This document shows positions 1 through 7,595 of a DNA stretch of 13,885 nt, piece after piece. The DNA lies in contig JARXAV010000264.1 of the NCBI GenBank assembly GCA_029865665.1, positions 1 through 13,885 on the forward strand. The letters are read 5' to 3'. The stretch comes from Flectobacillus sp. (lineage in GTDB: Bacteria; Bacteroidota; Bacteroidia; Cytophagales; Spirosomataceae). Made by a program: the position numbers and the translations under genes. Numbering within the stretch: position 1 is the stretch's first letter; every line of letters begins with the position of its first letter. The notes under the pieces are model-generated. The model searched no databases. It was not told the DNA's origin and saw only the letters and a program-made list of their open reading frames with translations.

Positions 1-1620
1 TGGCTCAATACTCAACTTAGTCTGCCCGTATCTTTCAGTACACAAGCGTATGTACGGAAATTACATCAGTACATGGTTGACTCTCTGAACAGAAACCCAA
101 CTGGCAGATACACCTTAGCAAATGTAGGTGTAAACAACAGCCATTTTGACATTGCTTGGTTTCAGGGAAGTATGACAGCACAAGACCAACTACGTTGGCG
201 TGTTACCTTAGCACTCAGTGAGATTTTAGTTACTTCAAGAATCTCTGTATTTGACGATAACCCCTATGCTTTAGCCAGTTATTATGATCTACTTCAACGT
301 CATGCTTTTGGTAATTACAGAGCACTTTTAGATAGTGTTACCTATCACCCTGCGATGGGTAGTTATTTAACATTCTTGAACAACCATGCTACCGATGTGG
401 CGGATGGAAAACAAGTATATCCTGATGAAAATTATGCACGAGAAATTATGCAATTATTTTCGATTGGTTTATATAAGTTGAACACCAATGGAACGGAAGT
501 GAAAGATGCTGCTGGTAAATCTATTCCTACCTACACCAATGCTGATATTGCAGGACTTGCAAAGGTATTTACAGGACTTTCTTGGGGAGATGCTCGCTAT
601 CTGGGCGATAGTAGGAAAGATATTTGGAGTTATACAAAACGAATGAAGTTCTTTCCCATTGACTCTAGTGACAAATATATTCGTCCTTGGAGGTCAAATC
701 CTCGCATCGTAAATGGGCATGAACCTGGCACAAAAACCTTTCTTGGATATACCGTCATAAGTCGCCCTGTAGCACAAGGCGAATTGGATATTCAAGATGC
801 CCTAAACACGGTGTTTAACCATCAGAACGTTGGGCCTTTTTTGGCACGCCGACTCATCCAACGCCTCGTAACTTCCAACCCAAGTGCTGACTATATCCAA
901 CGAGTTGCAACCATTTTTAATAATAATGGAAGTGGCGTAAGAGGCGACCTAAAAGCTGTTATCAAAGCGATTTTCTTGGACCCAGAAGCTAGAGACATTA
1001 TCACAGCGAATAACAACCCCTATTTCGGTGCGTTAAGAGAACCATTCATCCGCTACATGAATTTACTAAAAGGGGTAAATCTGACAGCAACTGGTGGAGT
1101 ATTCAGAAACACGATGGGAAGAGTATATAATAACATGGAACAACGTCCTCTTAATTCAAACACGGTGTTCAACTTCTTTATTCCAGATTATTCTCCCGAT
1201 GGTGAGTTGAAAAATGCAGGCAAATTTGCTCCAGAATTTCAATTACTAAGTGCTCAAACACTCGCTGGATATTGGAATGCCTTAGATGATTGGTTGATTG
1301 ACAATGACCCAACAGACTATTATTGGGGACTTTTTTCGGGTGAAACCTACAAACCAAACGAGGACCCTAAAATAGACTTAGTTGCGGATAATGTATTGGC
1401 TAAAAATGCTAAAATCCCGCTACTACTCGACAAATACAATCATATTTTGGCACATGGACAATTAAGTGCCGAAACACTTGCTACCATCAAAACTGCAATT
1501 GAAAGTATGCCTTACAGTGAAGATGGAAACGGAGTACCGAATGTTACGGAGTCCTATCGTAGAATTCGAATGGCCATTTTCCTAATCATGTCTTCGCCAG
1601 AGTACCTAATCAATAGATAA
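1..1620 (+). CDS. DUF1800 family protein, 5'-truncated by the window edge
   Basis: The reading frame is open from base 1 (W-L-N-T-Q-L-S-L-P...), so the gene begins upstream and the ATG at 73 is internal; 539 codons are present. The family hallmark is the motif ENYAREIMQLFSIGLYKL, at about codons 143-160 of the fragment, matching the NYARE(I/L)(M/L)EL-type signature of DUF1800. Other family-like stretches are RPLNSNTVFNFFIPDYSPDG (about codons 382-401) and NNGSGVRGDLKAVIKAIFLD. DUF1800 proteins have no established biochemical function. They are commonly encoded directly ahead of a DUF1501 gene, as here: the stop is 9 bases before the next ATG, implying one transcript. The signal peptide, if any, lies outside the window. 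The family call is firm; the cellular role is unknown. It is probably exported together with its partner, which is inferred from the operon. Confidence 0.9.
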   Translation, partial: WLNTQLSLPVSFSTQAYVRKLHQYMVDSLNRNPTGRYTLANVGVNNSHFDIAWFQGSMTAQDQLRWRVTLALSEILVTSRISVFDDNPYALASYYDLLQRHAFGNYRALLDSVTYHPAMGSYLTFLNNHATDVADGKQVYPDENYAREIMQLFSIGLYKLNTNGTEVKDAAGKSIPTYTNADIAGLAKVFTGLSWGDARYLGDSRKDIWSYTKRMKFFPIDSSDKYIRPWRSNPRIVNGHEPGTKTFLGYTVISRPVAQGELDIQDALNTVFNHQNVGPFLARRLIQRLVTSNPSADYIQRVATIFNNNGSGVRGDLKAVIKAIFLDPEARDIITANNNPYFGALREPFIRYMNLLKGVNLTATGGVFRNTMGRVYNNMEQRPLNSNTVFNFFIPDYSPDGELKNAGKFAPEFQLLSAQTLAGYWNALDDWLIDNDPTDYYWGLFSGETYKPNEDPKIDLVADNVLAKNAKIPLLLDKYNHILAHGQLSAETLATIKTAIESMPYSEDGNGVPNVTESYRRIRMAIFLIMSSPEYLINR

Positions 1621-1629
1621 ACTAACCAC

Positions 1630-3144
1630 ATGAATAGAAGAGATTTTATAAAACGGTCAGGATGTGCCGCCATGGGTTCAACAACGCTTTTGAACACCTT
1701 GTCGAACCTTTCTATGTTCAATGGAGCATTAGAAAAATCATCTTTTAACGCAAGCGGTGTTTCAGACTATAAGGCTTTGGTATGTATCTTATTCTCAGGA
1801 GGAATTGACTCATACAGCATGCTAGTCCCGTCTGGTGTAACCACCTCCGATAATGGTTTTAATGAGTATAAAGCTGTCAGAACGGATTTGGCAATCGCTA
1901 ATGCAACAAATTTATTGCCATTAACCAATCCACAGTGTTCAGGTTTTAGAACCTTACCCTGTAACTATGCCTCATTCGGGGTTCACCCTGGCATGACAGA
2001 GTTACAAGGGCTATTCAACTCAGGTAAACTAGCATTTATGGCTAATGCAGGTACGCTTGTAGAACCGATTATGAATGTGACCCAATTTAATAGTGGATTA
2101 AAAAAAATACCATTAGGATTGTATTCTCATTCTGACCAGCAAATGCAGTGGCAAACGTCTGTTCCTCAGTCTCGTGATGCAGCAGGTTTTGGAGGACGTG
2201 TGGCCGACTTAATGAATGCTAGTAATACACATCAAGAAGTCTCCATGAATATTTCACTAGCTGGAAAAAACATTTTTCAACGTGGTCAAGACCTGGCAGA
2301 ATATTCCATCAACAGAAATATTACCGCTTCAAATGTGGGTATTCAAGCACTTCCCTCTTGGTGGAGTAATACGGGTATGGCAACACAGAATAGGAATAAC
2401 GCCATTGACAGTATGGTATCAAAAGTATACTCAAACCTCTTAGAGAAAACATTTTCTGGTATTGGAAAAAAAACCTACGATTCTTTCCAAGTATTCAAAG
2501 AGGCTTTAGGCTATGCTCCAACACTGACCACCTCCTTTCCAAATAATAACTTCGCCTCGGATTTGGCAGCTGTAGCGAAAGTGATGAGTGTCAGAAATAA
2601 CTTGGGTACAAAACGTCAAATATTCTTCATTGACCTAGGTGGCTGGGACATGCACGACAGTTTAGTAACGGGCATGGCAACTAAATTACCTATTATCAGT
2701 CAAGCACTCAAAGCGTTTTATGATGCAACGGTTGAAATGGGAATCGCAGACAAAGTAACGACGTTCACGATTTCTGATTTTGCCAGAACAGCAACCTCAA
2801 ACGGTTTAGGGGCTGATCATGCTTGGGGAGGCAATATGATGGTTATGGGTGGTGCCGTAAAAGGAGGTAAAATTTATGGCTCGTTCCCTAAAATGAATGT
2901 AGTTAGCAATACTCAAAACATTTCATTTAGGGGAAACTTCATTCCGTCCATCTCTACCGATGAAATGTACGCTGAACTCGCCCTTTGGTATGGCATTAGT
3001 CCTGCTGACTTATGTTATGTTTTACCTAATTTAGGAAACTTCTATAGCTATGCAGCTGGAAACTACCCTGTAGGCTTTATGAATTTCGCTAATACGACTA
3101 TTTCGACTGACAATGACCCTAATAAAGGCTGTCTTACTTACTAA
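1630..3144 (+). CDS. DUF1501 family protein (alkaline phosphatase/sulfatase-like superfamily), Tat-type signal
   Basis: The 504-residue product opens with MNRRDFIKRSG, a good twin-arginine motif (RRxFxK) followed by a weakly hydrophobic stretch, so folded export by Tat is likely. DUF1501 landmarks appear in order: FSGGIDSYSMLVP (about 55-67), LGGWDMHD (336-343), SDFART (382-387) and DHAWGGNMMVMGGAVKGGKI (396-415). In the alkaline phosphatase-like superfamily such Asp/His clusters bind metal. Whether this protein is catalytic is not known, and no substrate is established. It lies 9 bases after the DUF1800 gene and 20 bases before a large secreted protein, in an apparent operon. Length and start are normal for the family. 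The protein ends in GCLTY with no recognisable sorting domain. Confidence 0.9.
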   Translation: MNRRDFIKRSGCAAMGSTTLLNTLSNLSMFNGALEKSSFNASGVSDYKALVCILFSGGIDSYSMLVPSGVTTSDNGFNEYKAVRTDLAIANATNLLPLTNPQCSGFRTLPCNYASFGVHPGMTELQGLFNSGKLAFMANAGTLVEPIMNVTQFNSGLKKIPLGLYSHSDQQMQWQTSVPQSRDAAGFGGRVADLMNASNTHQEVSMNISLAGKNIFQRGQDLAEYSINRNITASNVGIQALPSWWSNTGMATQNRNNAIDSMVSKVYSNLLEKTFSGIGKKTYDSFQVFKEALGYAPTLTTSFPNNNFASDLAAVAKVMSVRNNLGTKRQIFFIDLGGWDMHDSLVTGMATKLPIISQALKAFYDATVEMGIADKVTTFTISDFARTATSNGLGADHAWGGNMMVMGGAVKGGKIYGSFPKMNVVSNTQNISFRGNFIPSISTDEMYAELALWYGISPADLCYVLPNLGNFYSYAAGNYPVGFMNFANTTISTDNDPNKGCLTY

Positions 3145-3164
3145 TATTTTTACTAAGACTTCTT

Positions 3165-5504
3165 ATGAAATCACTATTACTTAGTCTATTTCTTTTTTTA
3201 GTCCTTCATACCTACTCCTTTTCTCAAAGCTGTGTGGGTGCAGCTGGACAAGTGAAATGGAATTACTGGCTAAACTTTGAAAGTAAGCCAGACACAAACG
3301 TATTAGCAGCCATGGAAAATTTCCCTAGCCATCCTGATGGACAACAAGTGATACGCTCTTTAACCACAACTCCCAGTTTTACGGATTACTTTGCCAGTTA
3401 TATCAGAGGATATATTCATGTAACCAGTACAGACAACTATATCTTTAACATAACAGGAGACGATCAGTGTTATTTTTATCTAAGCAGTAACGAACTCCCT
3501 GCCAATAAACGACGACGAGCTTGGATTACGACATGGACGGAACCTGAAGAATACGATAAAGAAGTAACCCAAACTTCTCAGATTATTCGTCTAGAAGCAG
3601 GTAAGTATTATTACTTTGAGCTTTATAACTTTGAAGGAAATGGCAGAGACTTCGTATCCTTAGCTTGGCGAAAAGCTTCGGCAACGCCTGTTGTATGGTC
3701 TGTAATTGATGCTACCTATATTAATGATTACACCTGTGGGCAATCTTGTCCTGTAAGAGGAACGCCGTGTAACGATGGTAATGCGTCCACAACTAATGAT
3801 TTACAAGATGGATTCTGTAATTGTGTAGGAACGTTTCCAACCGCCAATGCCTGCATTGGTGAAAGAGGCGTTGTTGATGCCTATTATTACGATAACATAA
3901 CGGGTAGCTATATTGAAAATGATTTGCAAAATGCTCCAAAATTTCCTCTTTTACCAGATAGACGAGAGAAATTAGACGGAGCTTACGGTCCCCTATCACC
4001 TTATACAAAAGATAATTATGGAACTCTTGTACAGGGATATTTGACAGTACCTTCCACGGGTACGTATGAGTTCTTAATTACAGGGGATAATCAAACGTTT
4101 TTCTTTATGAGCAAAAATGATTCCATCGAATATAAACAATATCATCAAGCTATTGTATTTAGTGGAATCGGAGAAAACGATTATACCAACTCGACATTCC
4201 AAAAAACGGGACCTTTATACTTAGAAAAAGGGAAGTATTATTATTTTGAATTCAGACATAAAGAAAGCACTTGGCGAGACCACTTTAATCTCTTTTGGAA
4301 GGCTCCTTTCCATGAAGTAAAAGCATGGAAGAAAGTTCCAAACTTTTATCTTTATGACTATAAATGTGAAATTGCCTGTATCGCTCAAGGAACACCTTGT
4401 GACGATGGTAATGCCTACACCAATAACGATAAAATCAATGCAACTTGCGACTGTGTTGGTACGCCATGCTCAGGCTTAGACTGCGACGACGAAGTTGCTC
4501 GTTATCAACCTTATGCAGCGGCAGCTCCTACAGCGAGTTTAACAGCAAATTATGCAGAAAGCTCATGGCTCTCGTGTACTACGGCTCCGAACCCCAATAG
4601 CAACAGGGCTGCCTACACTAAATGGATAAGATATGATTTTGGTAGTCAATATAAATTCAACGGTTCAAGGATTTGGAACTATAATGTAGCTGGACAAACA
4701 AATAGAGGCTTCAAAGTTGTTAGTGTCGACTATTCAACAAATGGTACTACATGGACATCACTTGGTAGTACTTACTCGTGGCCACAGGCATCTGGAGCTT
4801 CCGATTATGCGGGTTTCACAGGGCCAAACTTTAACAATATTAAAGCTCGTTACATTCTCATTAGTGCTATCCAAGATTGGGGTGGGACAGGATGTACAGG
4901 CTTCAGTAAAGTCACATTCGATGCAAGCCTTTGCGAGCCTAGCGGAACACCTTGCGATGATGGCGACCCACTGACAAAACTGGATAAATTTGATGCAAAT
5001 TGTAACTGTACAGGAGTCAAAATTAATTGTGCAACAGATACCTTAAACCTAGGGACTCTAAACATTTCCGATTCATTATTTCAAGCCAAAAAACTGATTA
5101 ACTCTCAAAATATAGTACCACTTAATCGTAATGTATCGTTCGTTGCGGGTAATAGTATCGTTCTATTACCAGGGTTTGATACAGGCTCAAATGTACGTTT
5201 CAACGCAGATGTAAAGGCATGTATTACTGCAGCATTTCTGGATAATCAAGCCAACAAAATCGTGAAAGATGATTTGGACAATAATAATTTGAAAAAAATC
5301 ATCTTTAACTTAGATGCTCCTGCTCAGGTGAAGCTAGTCTTAAAAAATGCCAACTTACAGAACATCGTCACCTTAATTGACAGCTATTCAGAGATTATAG
5401 GAACACAAGTAAAGATTTTACCTACCACCAAATTACCCAAAGGTACCTATTGGGTAGAACTAACAGTTAATAAAAATGTACTTACTGAAAAGCTTACGTT
5501 ATAA
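3165..5504 (+). CDS. Secreted multidomain protein: two PA14-like domains, discoidin-like domain, sorting-domain-like tail
   Basis: The product has 779 residues, with a Sec signal peptide at 1-21 (hydrophobic core, then SFSQ). Two PA14-like beta domains (about 23-188 and 230-400) share the landmarks GYIHV/GYLTV, ITGD(D/N)Q and GKYYYFE, so they look like an internal duplication. Each is followed by a Cys/Asp linker (191-222 and 401-432), and a third linker lies at 594-617, all of the pattern GTPCxDGxxxTxxDxxxxxCxCxG. Residues about 440-590 resemble an F5/8-type C (discoidin) domain, with WIRYDFGSQYKFNGSRIWNY and a terminal VTFDASLCE. A module bounded by Cys622 and Cys686 follows. The last 90 residues end in LPKGTYWVELTVNKNVLTEKLTL-like sequence, resembling a type IX secretion sorting domain but without the usual PNP motif. 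PA14 and discoidin domains commonly bind glycans, so a surface or extracellular carbohydrate-contacting role is inferred; no catalytic domain is visible. Confidence 0.8.
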   Translation: MKSLLLSLFLFLVLHTYSFSQSCVGAAGQVKWNYWLNFESKPDTNVLAAMENFPSHPDGQQVIRSLTTTPSFTDYFASYIRGYIHVTSTDNYIFNITGDDQCYFYLSSNELPANKRRRAWITTWTEPEEYDKEVTQTSQIIRLEAGKYYYFELYNFEGNGRDFVSLAWRKASATPVVWSVIDATYINDYTCGQSCPVRGTPCNDGNASTTNDLQDGFCNCVGTFPTANACIGERGVVDAYYYDNITGSYIENDLQNAPKFPLLPDRREKLDGAYGPLSPYTKDNYGTLVQGYLTVPSTGTYEFLITGDNQTFFFMSKNDSIEYKQYHQAIVFSGIGENDYTNSTFQKTGPLYLEKGKYYYFEFRHKESTWRDHFNLFWKAPFHEVKAWKKVPNFYLYDYKCEIACIAQGTPCDDGNAYTNNDKINATCDCVGTPCSGLDCDDEVARYQPYAAAAPTASLTANYAESSWLSCTTAPNPNSNRAAYTKWIRYDFGSQYKFNGSRIWNYNVAGQTNRGFKVVSVDYSTNGTTWTSLGSTYSWPQASGASDYAGFTGPNFNNIKARYILISAIQDWGGTGCTGFSKVTFDASLCEPSGTPCDDGDPLTKLDKFDANCNCTGVKINCATDTLNLGTLNISDSLFQAKKLINSQNIVPLNRNVSFVAGNSIVLLPGFDTGSNVRFNADVKACITAAFLDNQANKIVKDDLDNNNLKKIIFNLDAPAQVKLVLKNANLQNIVTLIDSYSEIIGTQVKILPTTKLPKGTYWVELTVNKNVLTEKLTL

Positions 5505-6861
5505 CATACCACTAATAATCTGCTTATTGGGGATTTGTAATGCTGTTTTGGGGCAAAATATGAGTGTTGATTTCTATCCAGAAAAAGACAATACGATGTT
5601 CTCTGAAAGCAATACATTAAGCGATGGCTCAGGGAAAAGTTTTTTTGCAGGAAAAACAGAAGGTAATTTAGGCACTCAATTTAGAAGAGCTTTGGTCAAG
5701 TTCCCTATAACGGGAATACCCTCTAATGCAATTATACAATCAGCAACACTAACCTTAGCAGTAATGAAAGCAGCTTCGTCTTCCATAGACCACAACGTTG
5801 CTATTCATAAAGTATTGAAGAATTGGGGTGAAGGTGCTTCCATAAGTTTGGGAAAGGGGGCGGCTGCTAAAACAAACGATGCCACTTGGAAATACACCTT
5901 CTATAGTACGCAATCATGGACGAATTTAGGAGGGGACTTTGTTGCCTCTCCCTCCGCATCAACAAGTGTACACTATGACCCTTATACACTACAATATGCT
6001 GTATGGTCTAACACTGCGATGTTGAGCGATGTTCAAGCGTGGATAGCCAATCCTGCAAGTAACTTTGGGTGGATTTTGATTGGAGATGAAGCGGTGGATG
6101 GTTCGGCCAAACGTTTTTCTTCTCGTGAAGAAACCATTTATCCTAAACCAACCTTAACCATCACATACAGCATCCCTCAAGAAGAAAAAGTGTATATCAA
6201 TGAGGTTTCTCCCAGTCAAAAATGGGTTGAACTTTATAACCCAGCAACACCATCCATAGATTTATCATCTTATTGGCTCAGAAATGGCACATCCAGTACA
6301 GCTATTTCAAGTTTAACTCCCTTAAATGGAGATTTACAACTCGATTCGGCTGAATACATCATTCTTCCCGTTTCAACCATTGGCATTACTACTGGTGAAC
6401 TAGCACTTTATAAAGGAGACCCCACTAATTCCAGTGCCACCATGAAGGCATATATCCAGTATGGAGCAACAAACCAAAGTCAGGCTTCGAAGGCAGTAAC
6501 TTCGCTATTCTGGGATAATGTTAGCACCTTTTTACCCACTTTTGCAGATAGTACTAAAACTTACTCCGTCACAACTACTTCTACCTTTAGCTCTGGGAAA
6601 GACATTCGAGCGGTGTCTTGGCTAACTCAAAAAAAGACACCCTCCTACAAAAATAATAGTTGCCCAACTATACTGACATTAGAAGGAAATCTCTTGAACG
6701 GCAGCTACCAATCTCAAGGCTTACAAAGTTTATCTAAAGGGACAATTGAGTTAAATCAGCTTCAACTCAGCTCAGAACAAGTACTTGAGATAATCCCACC
6801 TCAGCAATTCCATAGCAATACTGGACAAATAACAATCACGATTGCAGGTTGTACTTACTAA
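5476..6861 (+). CDS. Secreted DNRLRE plus lamin-tail domain protein
   Basis: The product has 461 residues. The ATG at 5476 lies 29 bases inside the end of the preceding gene, in another frame. It is preferred because it supplies a signal peptide (residues 1-27: Lys/Arg, then IPLIICLLGICNAVLGQ), whereas the next ATG would remove it. Residues about 31-233 form a DNRLRE-type domain: LVKFPITGIPSNAIIQSATLTL, an HKVLKNWGEG segment, VQAWIANPASNFGWILIGDE and a final FSSREETIYPKPTLTITY. These domains are common in cell-surface proteins. Residues about 236-370 resemble a lamin-tail domain, with VYINEVSPSQKWVELYNPA and an SSYWLRNG turn. The protein ends with a module bounded by Cys396 and Cys459 that resembles residues 622-686 of the upstream protein. 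No classical sorting tail is visible. A structural or adhesive surface role is inferred. Confidence 0.8.
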   Translation: MYLLKSLRYNIPLIICLLGICNAVLGQNMSVDFYPEKDNTMFSESNTLSDGSGKSFFAGKTEGNLGTQFRRALVKFPITGIPSNAIIQSATLTLAVMKAASSSIDHNVAIHKVLKNWGEGASISLGKGAAAKTNDATWKYTFYSTQSWTNLGGDFVASPSASTSVHYDPYTLQYAVWSNTAMLSDVQAWIANPASNFGWILIGDEAVDGSAKRFSSREETIYPKPTLTITYSIPQEEKVYINEVSPSQKWVELYNPATPSIDLSSYWLRNGTSSTAISSLTPLNGDLQLDSAEYIILPVSTIGITTGELALYKGDPTNSSATMKAYIQYGATNQSQASKAVTSLFWDNVSTFLPTFADSTKTYSVTTTSTFSSGKDIRAVSWLTQKKTPSYKNNSCPTILTLEGNLLNGSYQSQGLQSLSKGTIELNQLQLSSEQVLEIIPPQQFHSNTGQITITIAGCTY

Positions 6862-6865
6862 AATC

Positions 6866-6903
6866 AAAAAGTCCCATTTCCGTTTCCGAAAATGGGACTT
6901 TTT
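6866..6903. terminator. Bidirectional rho-independent terminator between convergent operons
   Basis: There is a perfect 14-bp inverted repeat: AAAAAGTCCCATTT at 6866-6879 and AAATGGGACTTTTT at 6890-6903, with a 10-base loop. It begins 4 bases after the stop of the DNRLRE gene and lies 38 bases beyond the stop of rplY on the other strand. The arms carry A-runs and T-runs, so the hairpin has a U-tract in either orientation and can stop transcription from both sides. Confidence 0.9.
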
Positions 6904-6941
6904 ATAGCTATCAGTTAATCTTTGGTTGAACAACCTAAGAA

Positions 6942-7508
6942 TTAAGAGTTGATTTTTCCTCTTAATGCACGTGGGATGTCGATAGTTGCCACTGGGTTTG
7001 ACAAGCTATTTAAAATCTCAACGTTTTCTACTGATAATTTAGAAACTTTAACAGTTTGACCTAAATCTAAACCAGTGATGTCAGCTTCAACGAAATCTGG
7101 GATGTTTTCAGCTAAACCTTTCAACGTTACTTTACGTAACTTTTGAACCATTTTACCCCCTTTACGAACACCTGGAGAATCTCCGATGATTTTAACAGGA
7201 ACATCAATTTTGATTGCTTTTCCGTCAACGATTTCTAAGAAGTCAACGTTTAAGATCAATTCAGATACTGGGTGGAATTGTGAATCTTGAACGATTGCAC
7301 GGTGAATTTCACCTTCGATATTTAATTCTACTTCAGAAACTTCTGGAGTGTAAAGTAACTCACGGAATAAAATCATTGGTACAGCAAAGTGTACAACTTT
7401 TTCTCCACCATATAATACACATGGAGCTAATGAAGCATTACGTAAATCGTTTGCTGATTTTGTACCAAGGGTCTCTCTTTTGTACCCTACAATTTCAATC
7501 TTTCTCAT
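6942..7508 (-). CDS. rplY: 50S ribosomal protein bL25, general stress protein Ctc type
   Basis: This is a 188-residue bL25 of the long, two-domain Ctc/TL5 type, which binds 5S rRNA in the large ribosomal subunit. The N-terminal domain (about 1-92) starts MRKIEIVGYKRETLGTKSAN and includes CVLYGGE and HRAIVQDSQFHPVSELILNV. The C-terminal TL5/Ctc domain (about 95-182) includes IPVKIIGDSPGV-like and ADITGLDLGQTVKVSKL segments and ends with VATIDIPRAL. The short, highly charged extension found in some Bacteroidota homologues is absent. It is the second gene after prs, separated by 87 bases containing a stem-loop, an arrangement frequent in bacteria where prs and ctc/rplY are neighbours. No Shine-Dalgarno is evident. 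The gene ends before a shared terminator, and no pth follows. Confidence 0.95.
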   Translation of the reverse strand: MRKIEIVGYKRETLGTKSANDLRNASLAPCVLYGGEKVVHFAVPMILFRELLYTPEVSEVELNIEGEIHRAIVQDSQFHPVSELILNVDFLEIVDGKAIKIDVPVKIIGDSPGVRKGGKMVQKLRKVTLKGLAENIPDFVEADITGLDLGQTVKVSKLSVENVEILNSLSNPVATIDIPRALRGKINS

Positions 7509-7521
7509 TTGAGTGATATTA

Positions 7522-7560
7522 TGTTAACGGCCTTTCGCCTTTTGCTATCTTCCGCTAACA
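7522..7560 (-). promoter_or_regulatory. Candidate stem-loop in the prs-rplY intergenic region
   Basis: TGTTAACGG (7522-7530) and CCGCTAACA (7552-7560) form a 9-bp stem around a 21-base loop. The single non-Watson-Crick position is A-C on the + strand but becomes a G-U wobble in the prs-rplY transcript, which fits an RNA structure made in that direction. The loop is purine-rich in the RNA and contains GGCGAAAGG. It sits 13 bases ahead of the rplY start and has no U-tract, so it is more likely a translational or stability element than a terminator. The function is inferred. Confidence 0.4.
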
Positions 7561-7595
7561 GGTTAAATTAAATGACAATAAGAACGACAGGTTAC

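Noticed and set aside
3129..3147. Similar C-terminal endings of the DUF1501 (GCLTY) and DNRLRE (GCTY) proteins
   Set aside because: Only four or five residues agree, in proteins of different fold; more likely chance than a shared signal.
7214..7516. 100-codon + strand frame opposite rplY
   Set aside because: It is antisense to a certain ribosomal protein gene, with biased composition and no motifs; the same holds for shorter frames opposite prs.
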